Position numbers and translations under genes: made by a program | In this document: one piece after another, positions 7,834 through 14,575 of the stretch | Layout of the letters: every line of letters begins with the position of its first letter | How positions within the stretch are numbered: the first letter of the stretch is position 1 | From: Alteromonas_E sp964230255 | GTDB lineage: Bacteria; Pseudomonadota; Gammaproteobacteria; Enterobacterales; Alteromonadaceae | NCBI GenBank assembly: GCA_964230255.1 | Contig: CAXRGW010000094.1 | Location: 1-14,575, forward strand | Length of the DNA: 14,575 nt | Direction of reading: 5' to 3' | The notes under the pieces: model-generated | What the model was told of the DNA's origin: nothing | The model's input: the letters and a program-made list of their open reading frames with translations, nothing else | Database searches by the model: none

Positions 7834-7881
7834 ATAGAAAGCACCTAAAACCAATATAAAACGTAGGTTTATACGAATTTA

Positions 7882-10515
7882 ATGTCAAAATCACTGGTTA
7901 TTGTGGAGTCTCCTGCCAAGGCGAAAACAATAAATAAATATTTAGGGAAAGATTTTATTGTAAAATCTAGCGTAGGCCATGTACGCGACCTTCCAACTAA
8001 GGCTTTGGGCAAAGTTGAGCCGAAAAAACCGGCCAAAGAGCTTAAGCAATTGCCTGAAAAAAAACAGCAGGCGTACCTACGTCGACATGAGTATCTCAAG
8101 CTCGTGGATCGCATGGGCGTGGATCCAGAAAAAAATTGGCACGCGCATTATCAAGTCCTGCAAGGCAAAGAAAAGGTCGTTAACGAGCTCAAGAAGCTGG
8201 CGAAGAATGCTGACACTATCTATCTCGCAACCGATTTGGATAGAGAAGGAGAAGCTATCGCGTGGCACTTGCAAGAGCTGCTTGGTAGCAAAGAAAAACA
8301 GTACAAGCGCGTGGTGTTTAATGAAATCACCAAGAATGCAATCCAAGAGGCGTTTGAGCATCCAGGTGATGTAAATACTGCTAGAGTAAATGCTCAACAG
8401 GCTCGCCGGTTCCTAGATCGCGTTGTGGGCTTTATGGTGTCTCCGCTATTGTGGAAGAAAATCGCCCGCGGTCTGTCAGCAGGTCGCGTTCAGTCGGTAG
8501 CCGTGCGCTTAGTGGTAGAACGTGAGCGCGAAATCAAAGCCTTTATTCCTGAAGAGTTTTGGGATGTTCACGCCGATTTGACTACTGCACAAACACCTAT
8601 CCGCATGCTCGTCGCCAAACATATGGCAAAGGCCTTTAAGCCAAAGAACAAAACAGAAACTGATGCTGCATTGGCTGAGTTGGAGAAAGCACGCTATGAA
8701 GTGTTGCAGCGAGAGTCCAAACCAACCTCAAGTCGGCCATCCGCTCCATTTATTACATCAACTCTGCAGCAGGCAGCAAGCACGCGTTTAGGCTTTGGCG
8801 TGAAGAAAACCATGATGATGGCCCAGCGATTATATGAAGCCGGTCACATCACTTATATGCGTACCGATTCGACTAACTTGAGCGGTGAAGCCGTTGCCGC
8901 GTGTCGTGATTATATCGAGCAGTCATTTGGTCAACAGTATTTACCGGATTCACCCAATCGCTATGGTAGCAAAGACGGCGCCCAAGAAGCTCACGAAGCA
9001 ATTCGCCCATCAAACGTCAATGTTAAGGCTGATTCGCTTAAAGATATGGAGCGCGATGCTCAGCGTTTGTATGAGCTAATTTGGCGTCAATTCGTAGCGT
9101 GTCAAATGCCACCGGCGAAATACGATGCCACAACTATCCGCGTAAAAGCGGGAGATTACGAGTTAACCGCTAAAGGCCGCGTGTTGAAGTTTGATGGTTG
9201 GACTAGAGTCCAAAACCAATTGCGCAAGAAAGGCGATGAAGATTTAAGTTTACCTGACGTTAAAGTCGGTGATGTGTTTGACCTTAAAGGGCTTGACCCG
9301 AAACAGCACTTTACCAAGCCAATTGCGCGTTTCAACGAAGCGTCTTTGGTTAAAGAGCTTGAAAAACGCGGTATTGGTAGACCATCTACTTACGCGAGTA
9401 TCATTTCTACCATCCAAGATCGCGGTTATGTGAAGTTAGATAACAAACGTTTTTACGCCGAAAAAATGGGTGAAATCGTCAATGATCGCTTAATGGAGAA
9501 TTTTGACGACCTAATTGGTTATGACTTTACTGCGAATATGGAACAACAGCTCGATGAGATAGCGGAAGGTCAGAAAGACTGGAAGGCGGTATTAGACGAG
9601 TTCTATGTAGATTTTTACCAGAAGCTACTGGATGCGGAAAAGGATTCCGACGATGGTGGCATGCGCCCCAATCAAGCTGTACCTTCTGGCATTGAATGTA
9701 CTCGCTGTGGCCGTGAAATGAATATTCGCACCGCGAGCACTGGTGTATTTCTCGGTTGCTCAGGTTATAACTTGCCGCCCAAGGAACGTTGCACCAATAC
9801 CATGAATCTGACACCTGGCGATGAAGTCGTGAAGGTTGATGATGAAGAGGAAATGGAAACTGAAGCGTTGCGTTCAAAGCGTCGCTGCGACATCTGTGGT
9901 ACAGCGATGGATAGCTACCTAGTGGACGAAACGCGTAAATTGCATGTGTGCGGAAACAACCCAACATGCCCTGGTACTCACATCGAAAGTGGCACCTTCA
10001 AACTCAAAGGGTATGAAGGCCCGATTATCGAGTGCGATAAGTGCGGTTCTGATATGGAGTTGAAAAATGGTCGCTTTGGTAAGTACTTCGGTTGTACTAA
10101 TGAAGAATGTAAAAATACCCGTAAGCTACTGCGCAACGGTGAGCCAGCGCCACCCAAAGAAGATCCGGTAAATTTACCCGAATTACCTTGTGAAAAATCA
10201 GATGCGCACTTTGTATTGCGTGACGGCGCCTCAGGCATTTTCTTGGCGGCCCATAACTTCCCGAAATCCCGAGAAACACGAGCGCCATTAGTCGCAGAGC
10301 TTGCACGCTTTAGAGATAGAATTTCACCGAAATTCCATTATCTAGCAGATGCGCCGCTACAAGATCCAGATGGCAACTCAACGTTAGTTCGCTACAGTCG
10401 TAAGACTAAGCAGCAATACGTCATGTCGGAAAACAAAGACGGCAAAGCAACGGGTTGGTCAGCGTGGCATACCGATGGGAAATGGTCGGTAGATGACAAG
10501 CGTAAGAAAAAGTAG
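7882..10515 (+). CDS. topA: DNA topoisomerase I (type IA)
   Basis: This enzyme relaxes negative supercoils by passing one strand through a transient single-strand break. The 877-aa product is about the usual length (E. coli 865). The TOPRIM domain starts SKSLVIVESPAKAKTINKYL, with E9 and the acidic triad D118/D120/E122 in TDLDREGEAIAWH. The gate domains carry the active-site Tyr in ITYMRTDSTNLS (Y325, with R327 next to it). Three C-terminal C4 zinc modules follow: C606/C609/C626/C637, C669/C672/C690/C696 and C718/C721/C738/C743. After them comes a zinc-ribbon-like region without the full Cys set (about 768-870) and a basic KRKKK tail. All expected catalytic residues are present. The Shine-Dalgarno is weak (only TAGG, about 14 nt before the ATG), but homology fixes the start. 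yaiL follows after 21 bp and may share transcription. Confidence 0.98.
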   Translation: MSKSLVIVESPAKAKTINKYLGKDFIVKSSVGHVRDLPTKALGKVEPKKPAKELKQLPEKKQQAYLRRHEYLKLVDRMGVDPEKNWHAHYQVLQGKEKVVNELKKLAKNADTIYLATDLDREGEAIAWHLQELLGSKEKQYKRVVFNEITKNAIQEAFEHPGDVNTARVNAQQARRFLDRVVGFMVSPLLWKKIARGLSAGRVQSVAVRLVVEREREIKAFIPEEFWDVHADLTTAQTPIRMLVAKHMAKAFKPKNKTETDAALAELEKARYEVLQRESKPTSSRPSAPFITSTLQQAASTRLGFGVKKTMMMAQRLYEAGHITYMRTDSTNLSGEAVAACRDYIEQSFGQQYLPDSPNRYGSKDGAQEAHEAIRPSNVNVKADSLKDMERDAQRLYELIWRQFVACQMPPAKYDATTIRVKAGDYELTAKGRVLKFDGWTRVQNQLRKKGDEDLSLPDVKVGDVFDLKGLDPKQHFTKPIARFNEASLVKELEKRGIGRPSTYASIISTIQDRGYVKLDNKRFYAEKMGEIVNDRLMENFDDLIGYDFTANMEQQLDEIAEGQKDWKAVLDEFYVDFYQKLLDAEKDSDDGGMRPNQAVPSGIECTRCGREMNIRTASTGVFLGCSGYNLPPKERCTNTMNLTPGDEVVKVDDEEEMETEALRSKRRCDICGTAMDSYLVDETRKLHVCGNNPTCPGTHIESGTFKLKGYEGPIIECDKCGSDMELKNGRFGKYFGCTNEECKNTRKLLRNGEPAPPKEDPVNLPELPCEKSDAHFVLRDGASGIFLAAHNFPKSRETRAPLVAELARFRDRISPKFHYLADAPLQDPDGNSTLVRYSRKTKQQYVMSENKDGKATGWSAWHTDGKWSVDDKRKKK

Positions 10516-10536
10516 TTACAGGTAGAGAGAATTATC

Positions 10537-11082
10537 ATGACTTTATCACTACAAGAGCAGTTGCTTAAAGCAGGTGTTGCGGATAAGTCTAAAGCGAAAC
10601 AAGCTCGGGCTGACAAGCGCAAACAGAGAAAGCGTAAGCAACCGGTAGATAATGCAGCACAGGCAGCTGCGCAAGAAGCGCTAGCTGCAAAACAAGCCAA
10701 AGATCGGGAACTCAATCAACATCAGAATGCTGTTAAACAAGAGCGTTCAATTGCGGCGCAAGTCAAGCAGCTGATTGATTTGAACAAACAACCGCGCAGC
10801 AAAGGTGAGACGCTGCTCAACTTCAGTCATGACAACAAAATTAAACGCATATATGTGACCGACGCGCAACACAAGGGAGTATTAGCGGCAAAATTGGCGG
10901 TTGTTCTATTAAATGATGAATATGAGTTAGTACCAATCGTTGTTGCGGAGAAAATTGCTGAACGCGCACCACAATCTGTGGTCTTTATCGCAGAGCTTGA
11001 GCAAGAAACGAAAACAGAGGTTGCTGATGAAAGTGAAGATTGGTACGCAGATTACGAGATCCCCGACGATTTAACTTGGTGA
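10537..11082 (+). CDS. yaiL: DUF2058 family protein YaiL
   Basis: This 181-aa cytoplasmic protein matches the E. coli YaiL family (DUF2058), called a nucleoprotein/polynucleotide-associated enzyme in databases; its biochemical role is not established. The N-terminus LSLQEQLLKAG and the C-terminus DWYADYEIPDDLTW are the family's conserved ends. Between them lies a long, very basic Lys/Arg/Ala/Gln-rich helix (about 17-75), likely a coiled coil able to touch nucleic acid. A compact domain (about 85-155, KIKRIYVTDAQHKGVLAAKLAV and onwards) and an acidic tail follow. The start has an AGAGAG-type ribosome site. It lies 21 bp after topA and 10 bp before the thioesterase gene, so the three are probably co-transcribed. 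Confidence 0.92.
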   Translation: MTLSLQEQLLKAGVADKSKAKQARADKRKQRKRKQPVDNAAQAAAQEALAAKQAKDRELNQHQNAVKQERSIAAQVKQLIDLNKQPRSKGETLLNFSHDNKIKRIYVTDAQHKGVLAAKLAVVLLNDEYELVPIVVAEKIAERAPQSVVFIAELEQETKTEVADESEDWYADYEIPDDLTW

Positions 11083-11092
11083 ACTAGGCCCT

Positions 11093-11545
11093 ATGCAAAC
11101 CGATGTTTACTTGCGTGTTCGATTTGCCGAATGCGATCCGCAAAATGTAGTGTTTAATGCCCGTTATGCTGACTATGTAGATGTCGCAAGTACTGAGTAT
11201 ATGCGCTTCTTGTGTAATGGTTATGAACAACTAGACGCGCAAGGGTGGATGACACAAGTCGTCAATCTCAATATCAGCTGGTTTGCGTCAGCTCAATTTG
11301 ATGATGTTCTGCATTTAGCGATGAAATGCGAGCGCGTAGGTAATACTTCATTTGTCCTCTCTTGCGATATTTCTCGAATCAGTGATAAACAAAAGATCGC
11401 CGAAGTCAGTGCTGTGTATGTAATGTTAGATACCAAGGCGCAGAGCAAATGCGGAGTACCGCAGTGGCTTAGAGATTTATTGCTTGAGGATAAGGTGTGC
11501 GGTCCCGTCAATTTAGCGGGTGATTTGCCGGTGAAGAGCGGATAA
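11093..11545 (+). CDS. Acyl-CoA thioesterase, hotdog fold (4HBT/YbgC-like)
   Basis: This small cytoplasmic thioesterase has 150 aa, typical for the 4HBT family, and is expected to hydrolyse acyl-CoA thioesters. The family signature is at the N-end: RVRFAECDPQNVVFNARYADY (about 8-28). Its Asp (D15) is in the place of the catalytic Asp of YbgC and 4-hydroxybenzoyl-CoA thioesterases, before the long hotdog helix. The later strands (VNLNISWFASAQFDDVL, then SFVLSCDISRI and AEVSAVYVMLD) fit the fold. The substrate chain cannot be read from sequence. Its start is 10 bp after the yaiL stop, and the best ribosome site, GGTGA, overlaps that stop, suggesting translational coupling. The tol-pal genes that often go with ybgC are not here, so a true YbgC ortholog is not claimed. 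Confidence 0.85.
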   Translation: MQTDVYLRVRFAECDPQNVVFNARYADYVDVASTEYMRFLCNGYEQLDAQGWMTQVVNLNISWFASAQFDDVLHLAMKCERVGNTSFVLSCDISRISDKQKIAEVSAVYVMLDTKAQSKCGVPQWLRDLLLEDKVCGPVNLAGDLPVKSG

Positions 11546-11549
11546 GGGG

Positions 11550-11569
11550 TGAGTGCCAATAGGCACTCA
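11550..11569. terminator. Hairpin between convergent genes, possible weak terminator
   Basis: TGAGTGCC-AATA-GGCACTCA makes a perfect 8-bp stem with a 4-nt loop just after the thioesterase stop and just before the end of the convergent minus gene. Neither side has a T-run, so it is not a classical intrinsic terminator; it may stabilise 3' ends or act with Rho. Confidence 0.45.
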
Positions 11570-11578
11570 ACCTAACAA

Positions 11579-11929
11579 TTAGCGCGGTAAGATAGCGCCT
11601 GGATTGTCTGCTTGTATTTGAGCGTTATACGCCGCTTTAACAGAGAAAGTACTTTTCGCTTTAGGTTTGCTGGCTTTTTTCGCCGCAGGTTTTGCTGCTT
11701 TAGTCACGTTCTTCTCAGCTTTAGGTTTTGCTTCTGCCGCAGGTTTTTCAGCAGGTGCTTCTCCGCCCATTGAGTCTGCCAGTTCATCAAGTGCTGCTAG
11801 ACGCATGTTTTTGCCGCCGTCAACACTATACCAGCCGCCTTTAGCCTCGATGGTAGGGGCTTTATCATTTTGTGCAGTATAGGCTTTGGTAAATTTTTCG
11901 ATGACTTGGTCTTTATCTAACGCTGCCAT
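11579..11929 (-). CDS. Small Ala/Lys-rich protein with histone H1-like linker
   Basis: This 116-aa protein has no known function that I recognise. Three parts are visible. A folded-looking N-domain (about 1-54) carries DKDQVIEKFTKAY and the aromatic GGWYSVDGGKNMRLAALDEL. A low-complexity linker (about 55-93) is made almost only of Ala, Lys, Pro and Glu (for example KAAKPAAKKASKPKAK), like bacterial histone H1-like tails. A short conserved-looking end FSVKAAYNAQIQADNPGAILPR (95-116) follows. The basic tail suggests, but does not prove, nucleic-acid binding. AAGGAAA lies about 11 nt before the ATG. It is convergent with the thioesterase gene and divergent from ybgI. No signal peptide is present. 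The composition and clear ribosome site support a real gene. Confidence 0.8.
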   Translation of the reverse strand: MAALDKDQVIEKFTKAYTAQNDKAPTIEAKGGWYSVDGGKNMRLAALDELADSMGGEAPAEKPAAEAKPKAEKNVTKAAKPAAKKASKPKAKSTFSVKAAYNAQIQADNPGAILPR

Positions 11930-12024
11930 AATGGATAGATTTCCTTTTAGTTGTTATTCATAGTAAAACTAGATGTGATTTATACCCATTATTGTTAGCA
12001 AAGTCTAATTTACATAGGTTTTAC

Positions 12025-12786
12025 ATGTCCGTTACAAATCTAGCGTTACTCCAGTACTTATCTGAATTACTTAAAACGAGCAAAATCAAAGATTATTGTC
12101 CAAATGGTTTGCAGGTTGAAGGTAAAAAAAATATTCAAAAAGTTGTTTCTGGCGTAACCGCTTCACAGGCTCTCATAGATGCTGCGATTGAGCATCAAGC
12201 AGACGCAATATTGGTCCATCATGGTTATTTTTGGAAAGGTGAAGACCCATGCCTGCGCGGCATGAAAAAGCGTCGTTTAGCTGCTTTGTTGGCGCATGAT
12301 ATCAATTTGTTCGCGTTTCATTTACCACTCGATGTTCACCCTGAGTTTGGCAATAATGTGCAACTGGCTAAGCGACTATCCATTGATGTTGGTCAGGGCC
12401 TAGATGCCAATGACCCATTCAGCGTCGCATTGCGCGGCCGCTTTAAAGCACCGATTACGCATCAGCAGTTAGTTGAAAGACTACGCTCAGAATTAGGGAC
12501 TTCAGTGCTGAGCGAAGGCGATCCTGAACGCGTCATCAATACAGTTGCATGGTGCACAGGTGGTGGACAAGGCTATATTGATGCAGCTGCTGATTTGGGT
12601 ATTGATGCGTTTATCAGTGGTGAAGTCTCGGAACAAACTATTCACACCGCGCGCGAAATGAATATTGATTTCTTTGCCGCAGGCCACCACGCAACGGAAC
12701 GTTACGGAGCAAAGGCGTTAGGAGAACATATTGCGGATAAGTTTAAGCTTGATGTGAGTTTCGTTGATATTCCCAATCCCGCCTAG
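12025..12786 (+). CDS. ybgI: NIF3-like dinuclear metal-centre protein (YbgI family)
   Basis: This 253-aa protein belongs to the NIF3/YbgI family, which forms toroidal hexamers with a two-metal centre in each subunit; databases often call it GTP cyclohydrolase I type 2 or a metal hydrolase, and the true substrate is unsettled. The metal ligands are visible: H65 and H66 in ILVHHGYFWKGE, D103 in FAFHLPLDVH, and H221 and E225 in AAGHHATERYG, with the same spacing as E. coli YbgI. Other family blocks are DYCPNGLQVEG (23-33) and AWCTGGGQGYID (175-186). The frame extends to a TTG at 11992, but ATG at 12025 is chosen: the family begins there and AGG lies 6 nt before it. cmoM follows after 11 bp, so the two are probably in one operon. 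Confidence 0.93.
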   Translation: MSVTNLALLQYLSELLKTSKIKDYCPNGLQVEGKKNIQKVVSGVTASQALIDAAIEHQADAILVHHGYFWKGEDPCLRGMKKRRLAALLAHDINLFAFHLPLDVHPEFGNNVQLAKRLSIDVGQGLDANDPFSVALRGRFKAPITHQQLVERLRSELGTSVLSEGDPERVINTVAWCTGGGQGYIDAAADLGIDAFISGEVSEQTIHTAREMNIDFFAAGHHATERYGAKALGEHIADKFKLDVSFVDIPNPA

Positions 12787-12797
12787 AAGACACATAG

Positions 12798-13544
12798 ATG
12801 ACAAGTAGCGATCAAAGCTTTGACGGTCTTGCGAATAAATTTCAGCGTAATATATATGGTTCCAGCAAAGGTAAAATCCGCGCAGCAGTGTTGGCCGATC
12901 ATTTAACGCCTTATTTAGAGAATGAGACACCGTTATCAGTTATCGATATCGGTGGTGGTACCGGTGAAATGGCGGCATTAGCGTTAGACGCCGGACACCG
13001 TGTTTTGCTCAATGACGTGTCAGCAGATGCGGTGGCGTTAGCGAAACAAAAACACTGTGATTCTGAAAAAATTGCATTTGTGGTTGGAGACTTACACGAC
13101 TTGGACGCTGAACCAGCCGACCGCGTGTTTTGTCATGCTGTCTTAGAATGGACCGCGAGGCCACTTGAAGTCATTGATAAGTGTGTAAATTTACTTAAAC
13201 CTGGGGGAATAATTAGCCTCAGTTTCTTTAATCAAAATGCTGCGTTATTTAGCAATGCACTATATGGCAATTTTGATTTAATTGAGCAAGGATTAGTTAC
13301 TAAGAATCGTGTACGCTTGAATCCTAATAATCCCCAAAAGCCCAAGGTTATTATTGAGTACCTGGAATCCCAAGGCCTGACAATTGAAATGAGTGCTGGC
13401 GTGCGTTGTTTCCACGATTATATGCGCGACCGCGACCACTGGGAGAATAAATATGATGATATTCTCGCTATGGAATTGGCCTATTCAAAACAAGAACCCT
13501 ACAAGTGGTTGGGGCGTTACTTTCATATCATAGCGAGGCGGTAA
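12798..13544 (+). CDS. cmoM: tRNA 5-carboxymethoxyuridine methyltransferase
   Basis: CmoM (formerly SmtA/YcbA) methylates the carboxyl of cmo5U34 to mcmo5U in the wobble base of certain tRNAs, using S-adenosylmethionine. The 248-aa product (E. coli about 261) is a class I methyltransferase. It begins FDGLANKFQRNIYGSSKGKIR (about 8-28), as in E. coli FDDIAEKFSRNIYGTTKG. It has SAM motif I VIDIGGGTGE (48-57), an acidic ribose-binding position in LLNDVS, then FCHAVLEW, LKPGGIISLSFFNQN, and the family tail GVRCFHDYMRD and KQEPYKWLGRYFHIIARR. All match CmoM rather than generic methyltransferases. cmoA and cmoB, which make the substrate base, are not in the window. It sits 11 bp after ybgI and 13 bp before a small ORF. 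Confidence 0.95.
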   Translation: MTSSDQSFDGLANKFQRNIYGSSKGKIRAAVLADHLTPYLENETPLSVIDIGGGTGEMAALALDAGHRVLLNDVSADAVALAKQKHCDSEKIAFVVGDLHDLDAEPADRVFCHAVLEWTARPLEVIDKCVNLLKPGGIISLSFFNQNAALFSNALYGNFDLIEQGLVTKNRVRLNPNNPQKPKVIIEYLESQGLTIEMSAGVRCFHDYMRDRDHWENKYDDILAMELAYSKQEPYKWLGRYFHIIARR

Positions 13545-13557
13545 CAACTGAGGTTGA

Positions 13558-13665
13558 ATGTCGAATAATATTGTTAATAAAGCGCGTTTAGACGGAGTTG
13601 AGTGGGTTGAAAAATCACACTGGGATCTTGTCGACATTGCAAATGTTAAGGAGATAGAGAAATGA
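13558..13665 (+). CDS. Small 35-codon ORF coupled to the cyclophilin gene
   Basis: An ATG at 13558 opens a 35-codon frame ending TGA at 13663-13665. It shares ATGA (13662-13665) with the start codon of the cyclophilin gene, a classical translational-coupling overlap. GAGG (13550-13553) lies 4 nt before the ATG, and an in-frame TGA directly before it makes this the first possible start. The product is soluble and mildly acidic: it begins MSNNIVNKARLDGVEW and ends DIANVKEIEK, with two Trp (W16, W22) and no signal peptide or membrane helix. The frame also holds the strong AAGGAG site of the next gene. It could be a true microprotein, a coupling leader or chance; 35 codons can stay open by chance. 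I recognise no family. Confidence 0.45.
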   Translation: MSNNIVNKARLDGVEWVEKSHWDLVDIANVKEIEK

Positions 13666-14540
13666 ACGGGGTGTTTAGTTCTACAGTGATTGTTGGATTG
13701 GGCTTTTTGCTCGCTGCTCTTTCGAGTAATGCTGAGCAGGAACAACCTGAATACCACGTGCTGGATAATGGCAATTTGGTTTATTTGCAAACAACTGAGG
13801 GCCTAGTAGTCATTGAAGTTAATAGGACCTTCGCCCCTAAACATGCGCAGCGCTTCAAAGACTTAGTAAAAAGCGGTTTCTATGATGGGTTAGATTTTTA
13901 TCGGGTAATCGATGGTTTTGTTGCGCAAGGTGGCGATGAAACCGGTGAGAAAGTGTCGTCGTTTAAATCGCCATTGCCAGCGGAGTTTACTTTACCTGTG
14001 TCATCAACAACGGTTGCCTTTGATGTAGTGCAAAGTCCTGAGTTTTTAGCGGAACAGACCGGTTTTGTGGATGGTTTCCCTGCGGGTCGAAGTCTCAGTG
14101 ATAAGCAGCAGTGGCTATTGCATTGCCCAGGTGCTGTTGCAATGGCTCGTGGTCTTGAGGCTGATTCTGCTACAACCGATTTCTACATAGTTGTTGGACA
14201 AGCACCGCGACATCTTGACCGCAACATGAGTGTTTTTGGGCAAGTGGTTTATGGTATGGCGAATGTGCAATCAATAATACGTGGCAACGCGTCTGTGAGT
14301 GGCGGTGTTATTGATACAGAGGCAGAACGGACGACTATTATAACTGCGTCATTGGGGAGTGATTTACCCAGCGAAGAGCGACTGTCATTTGAGCGTTTAA
14401 GTTACGCCTCTGAGGCGTTTCAATCGCGTCTTAAGTCGGCTCGAACGCTAGATAATGCATTCTTTCATTACAAAGGAACGGGGAATTTAGATGTGTGCTA
14501 TTACCGGCCAACAACTAGGGTTCAAACCGATGAAGAATAA
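13662..14540 (+). CDS. Periplasmic cyclophilin-type peptidyl-prolyl isomerase
   Basis: This exported prolyl cis/trans isomerase helps fold periplasmic proteins. A signal peptide covers residues 1-24 (hydrophobic VIVGLGFLLAAL, cleavage after SNA). The cyclophilin domain covers about 45-230: FYDGLDFYRVIDGFVAQGGD (73-92) has the catalytic-type Arg R81, followed by GAVAMAR (157-163), TDFYIVVGQ (172-180) and HLDRNMSVFGQVVYGM (184-199). At 292 aa it is much longer than E. coli PpiA (about 190). The extra length is an insert of about 50 residues (98-150) and a C-terminal extension of about 60 residues after the domain, containing one Cys (C279). The ribosome site AAGGAGA is strong. It is probably the last gene of the ybgI-cmoM run, overlapping the small ORF by 4 nt. 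Enzyme activity is likely, but clients are unknown. Confidence 0.9.
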   Translation: MNGVFSSTVIVGLGFLLAALSSNAEQEQPEYHVLDNGNLVYLQTTEGLVVIEVNRTFAPKHAQRFKDLVKSGFYDGLDFYRVIDGFVAQGGDETGEKVSSFKSPLPAEFTLPVSSTTVAFDVVQSPEFLAEQTGFVDGFPAGRSLSDKQQWLLHCPGAVAMARGLEADSATTDFYIVVGQAPRHLDRNMSVFGQVVYGMANVQSIIRGNASVSGGVIDTEAERTTIITASLGSDLPSEERLSFERLSYASEAFQSRLKSARTLDNAFFHYKGTGNLDVCYYRPTTRVQTDEE

Positions 14541-14555
14541 ATTGAGATAGAACTA

Positions 14556-14575
14556 ATGCATCATGTTTTAATCAG
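14556..14575 (+). CDS. Start of a further gene, cut by window edge
   Basis: ATG at 14556 follows the cyclophilin stop by 15 bp, with GAGA (14544-14547) 8 nt upstream as a ribosome site. Only six codons are visible (MHHVLI), too few to identify. If real, it extends the operon. Confidence 0.4.

Noticed and set aside
9527..10306. Minus-strand open frames within topA
   Set aside because: They are shadows of a strongly conserved topA coding region, with no ribosome sites or family likeness.
11992..12024. TTG start giving 11 extra residues to the NIF3-like protein
   Set aside because: No ribosome site, and homologs begin at the ATG at 12025.

Overview
The window looks like chromosomal DNA from a marine-type gammaproteobacterium, probably in or near the Alteromonadales. 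The basis is a close likeness of TopA, YaiL (DUF2058), CmoM, YbgI/NIF3 and AstB to their enterobacterial and alteromonad relatives, together with moderate GC. The genus cannot be fixed by eye. No RNA gene, CRISPR array, prophage or insertion sequence was found.

Left part (1-2520). A secreted hypothetical protein runs off the left edge on the minus strand. Next come two badly decayed pseudogenes lying back to back. One is the C-terminal half of an FtsX/MacB-type ABC permease (minus). The other is the C-terminal part of a sensor histidine kinase (plus). Both lack their N-terminal halves and both breaks fall at the same place, about 1735-1755, which is the layout an inversion would leave. A short tract with two near-identical 33-nt palindromic repeats and a third hairpin separates this wreckage from the intact genes.

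Middle part (2521-7881). A dicarboxylate/amino-acid:cation symporter (minus) is divergent from a large outer-membrane lipoprotein made of about six Big_1-like Ig domains (plus). A perfect 15-bp dyad lies between their start codons. The lipoprotein gene converges on astB (arginine succinyltransferase pathway), and a strong bidirectional terminator lies between them. astB and topA are divergent across 258 bp holding a good astB promoter candidate and a dyad.

Right part (7882-14575). A plus-strand run holds topA, yaiL and a hotdog thioesterase. A small Ala/Lys-rich protein lies on the minus strand. A second plus-strand run then holds ybgI/NIF3, cmoM, an unlisted 35-codon small ORF, and a periplasmic cyclophilin. 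The small ORF overlaps the cyclophilin start by ATGA. The last bases look like the start of one more gene. Most of this part is housekeeping: DNA topology, tRNA wobble modification and periplasmic protein folding.

No convincing new multi-gene system was seen. The most notable items are the inversion-like junction between two co-decayed genes of one likely regulatory/export module, the coupled small ORF before the cyclophilin, the palindromic repeat tract, and the divergent dyad.
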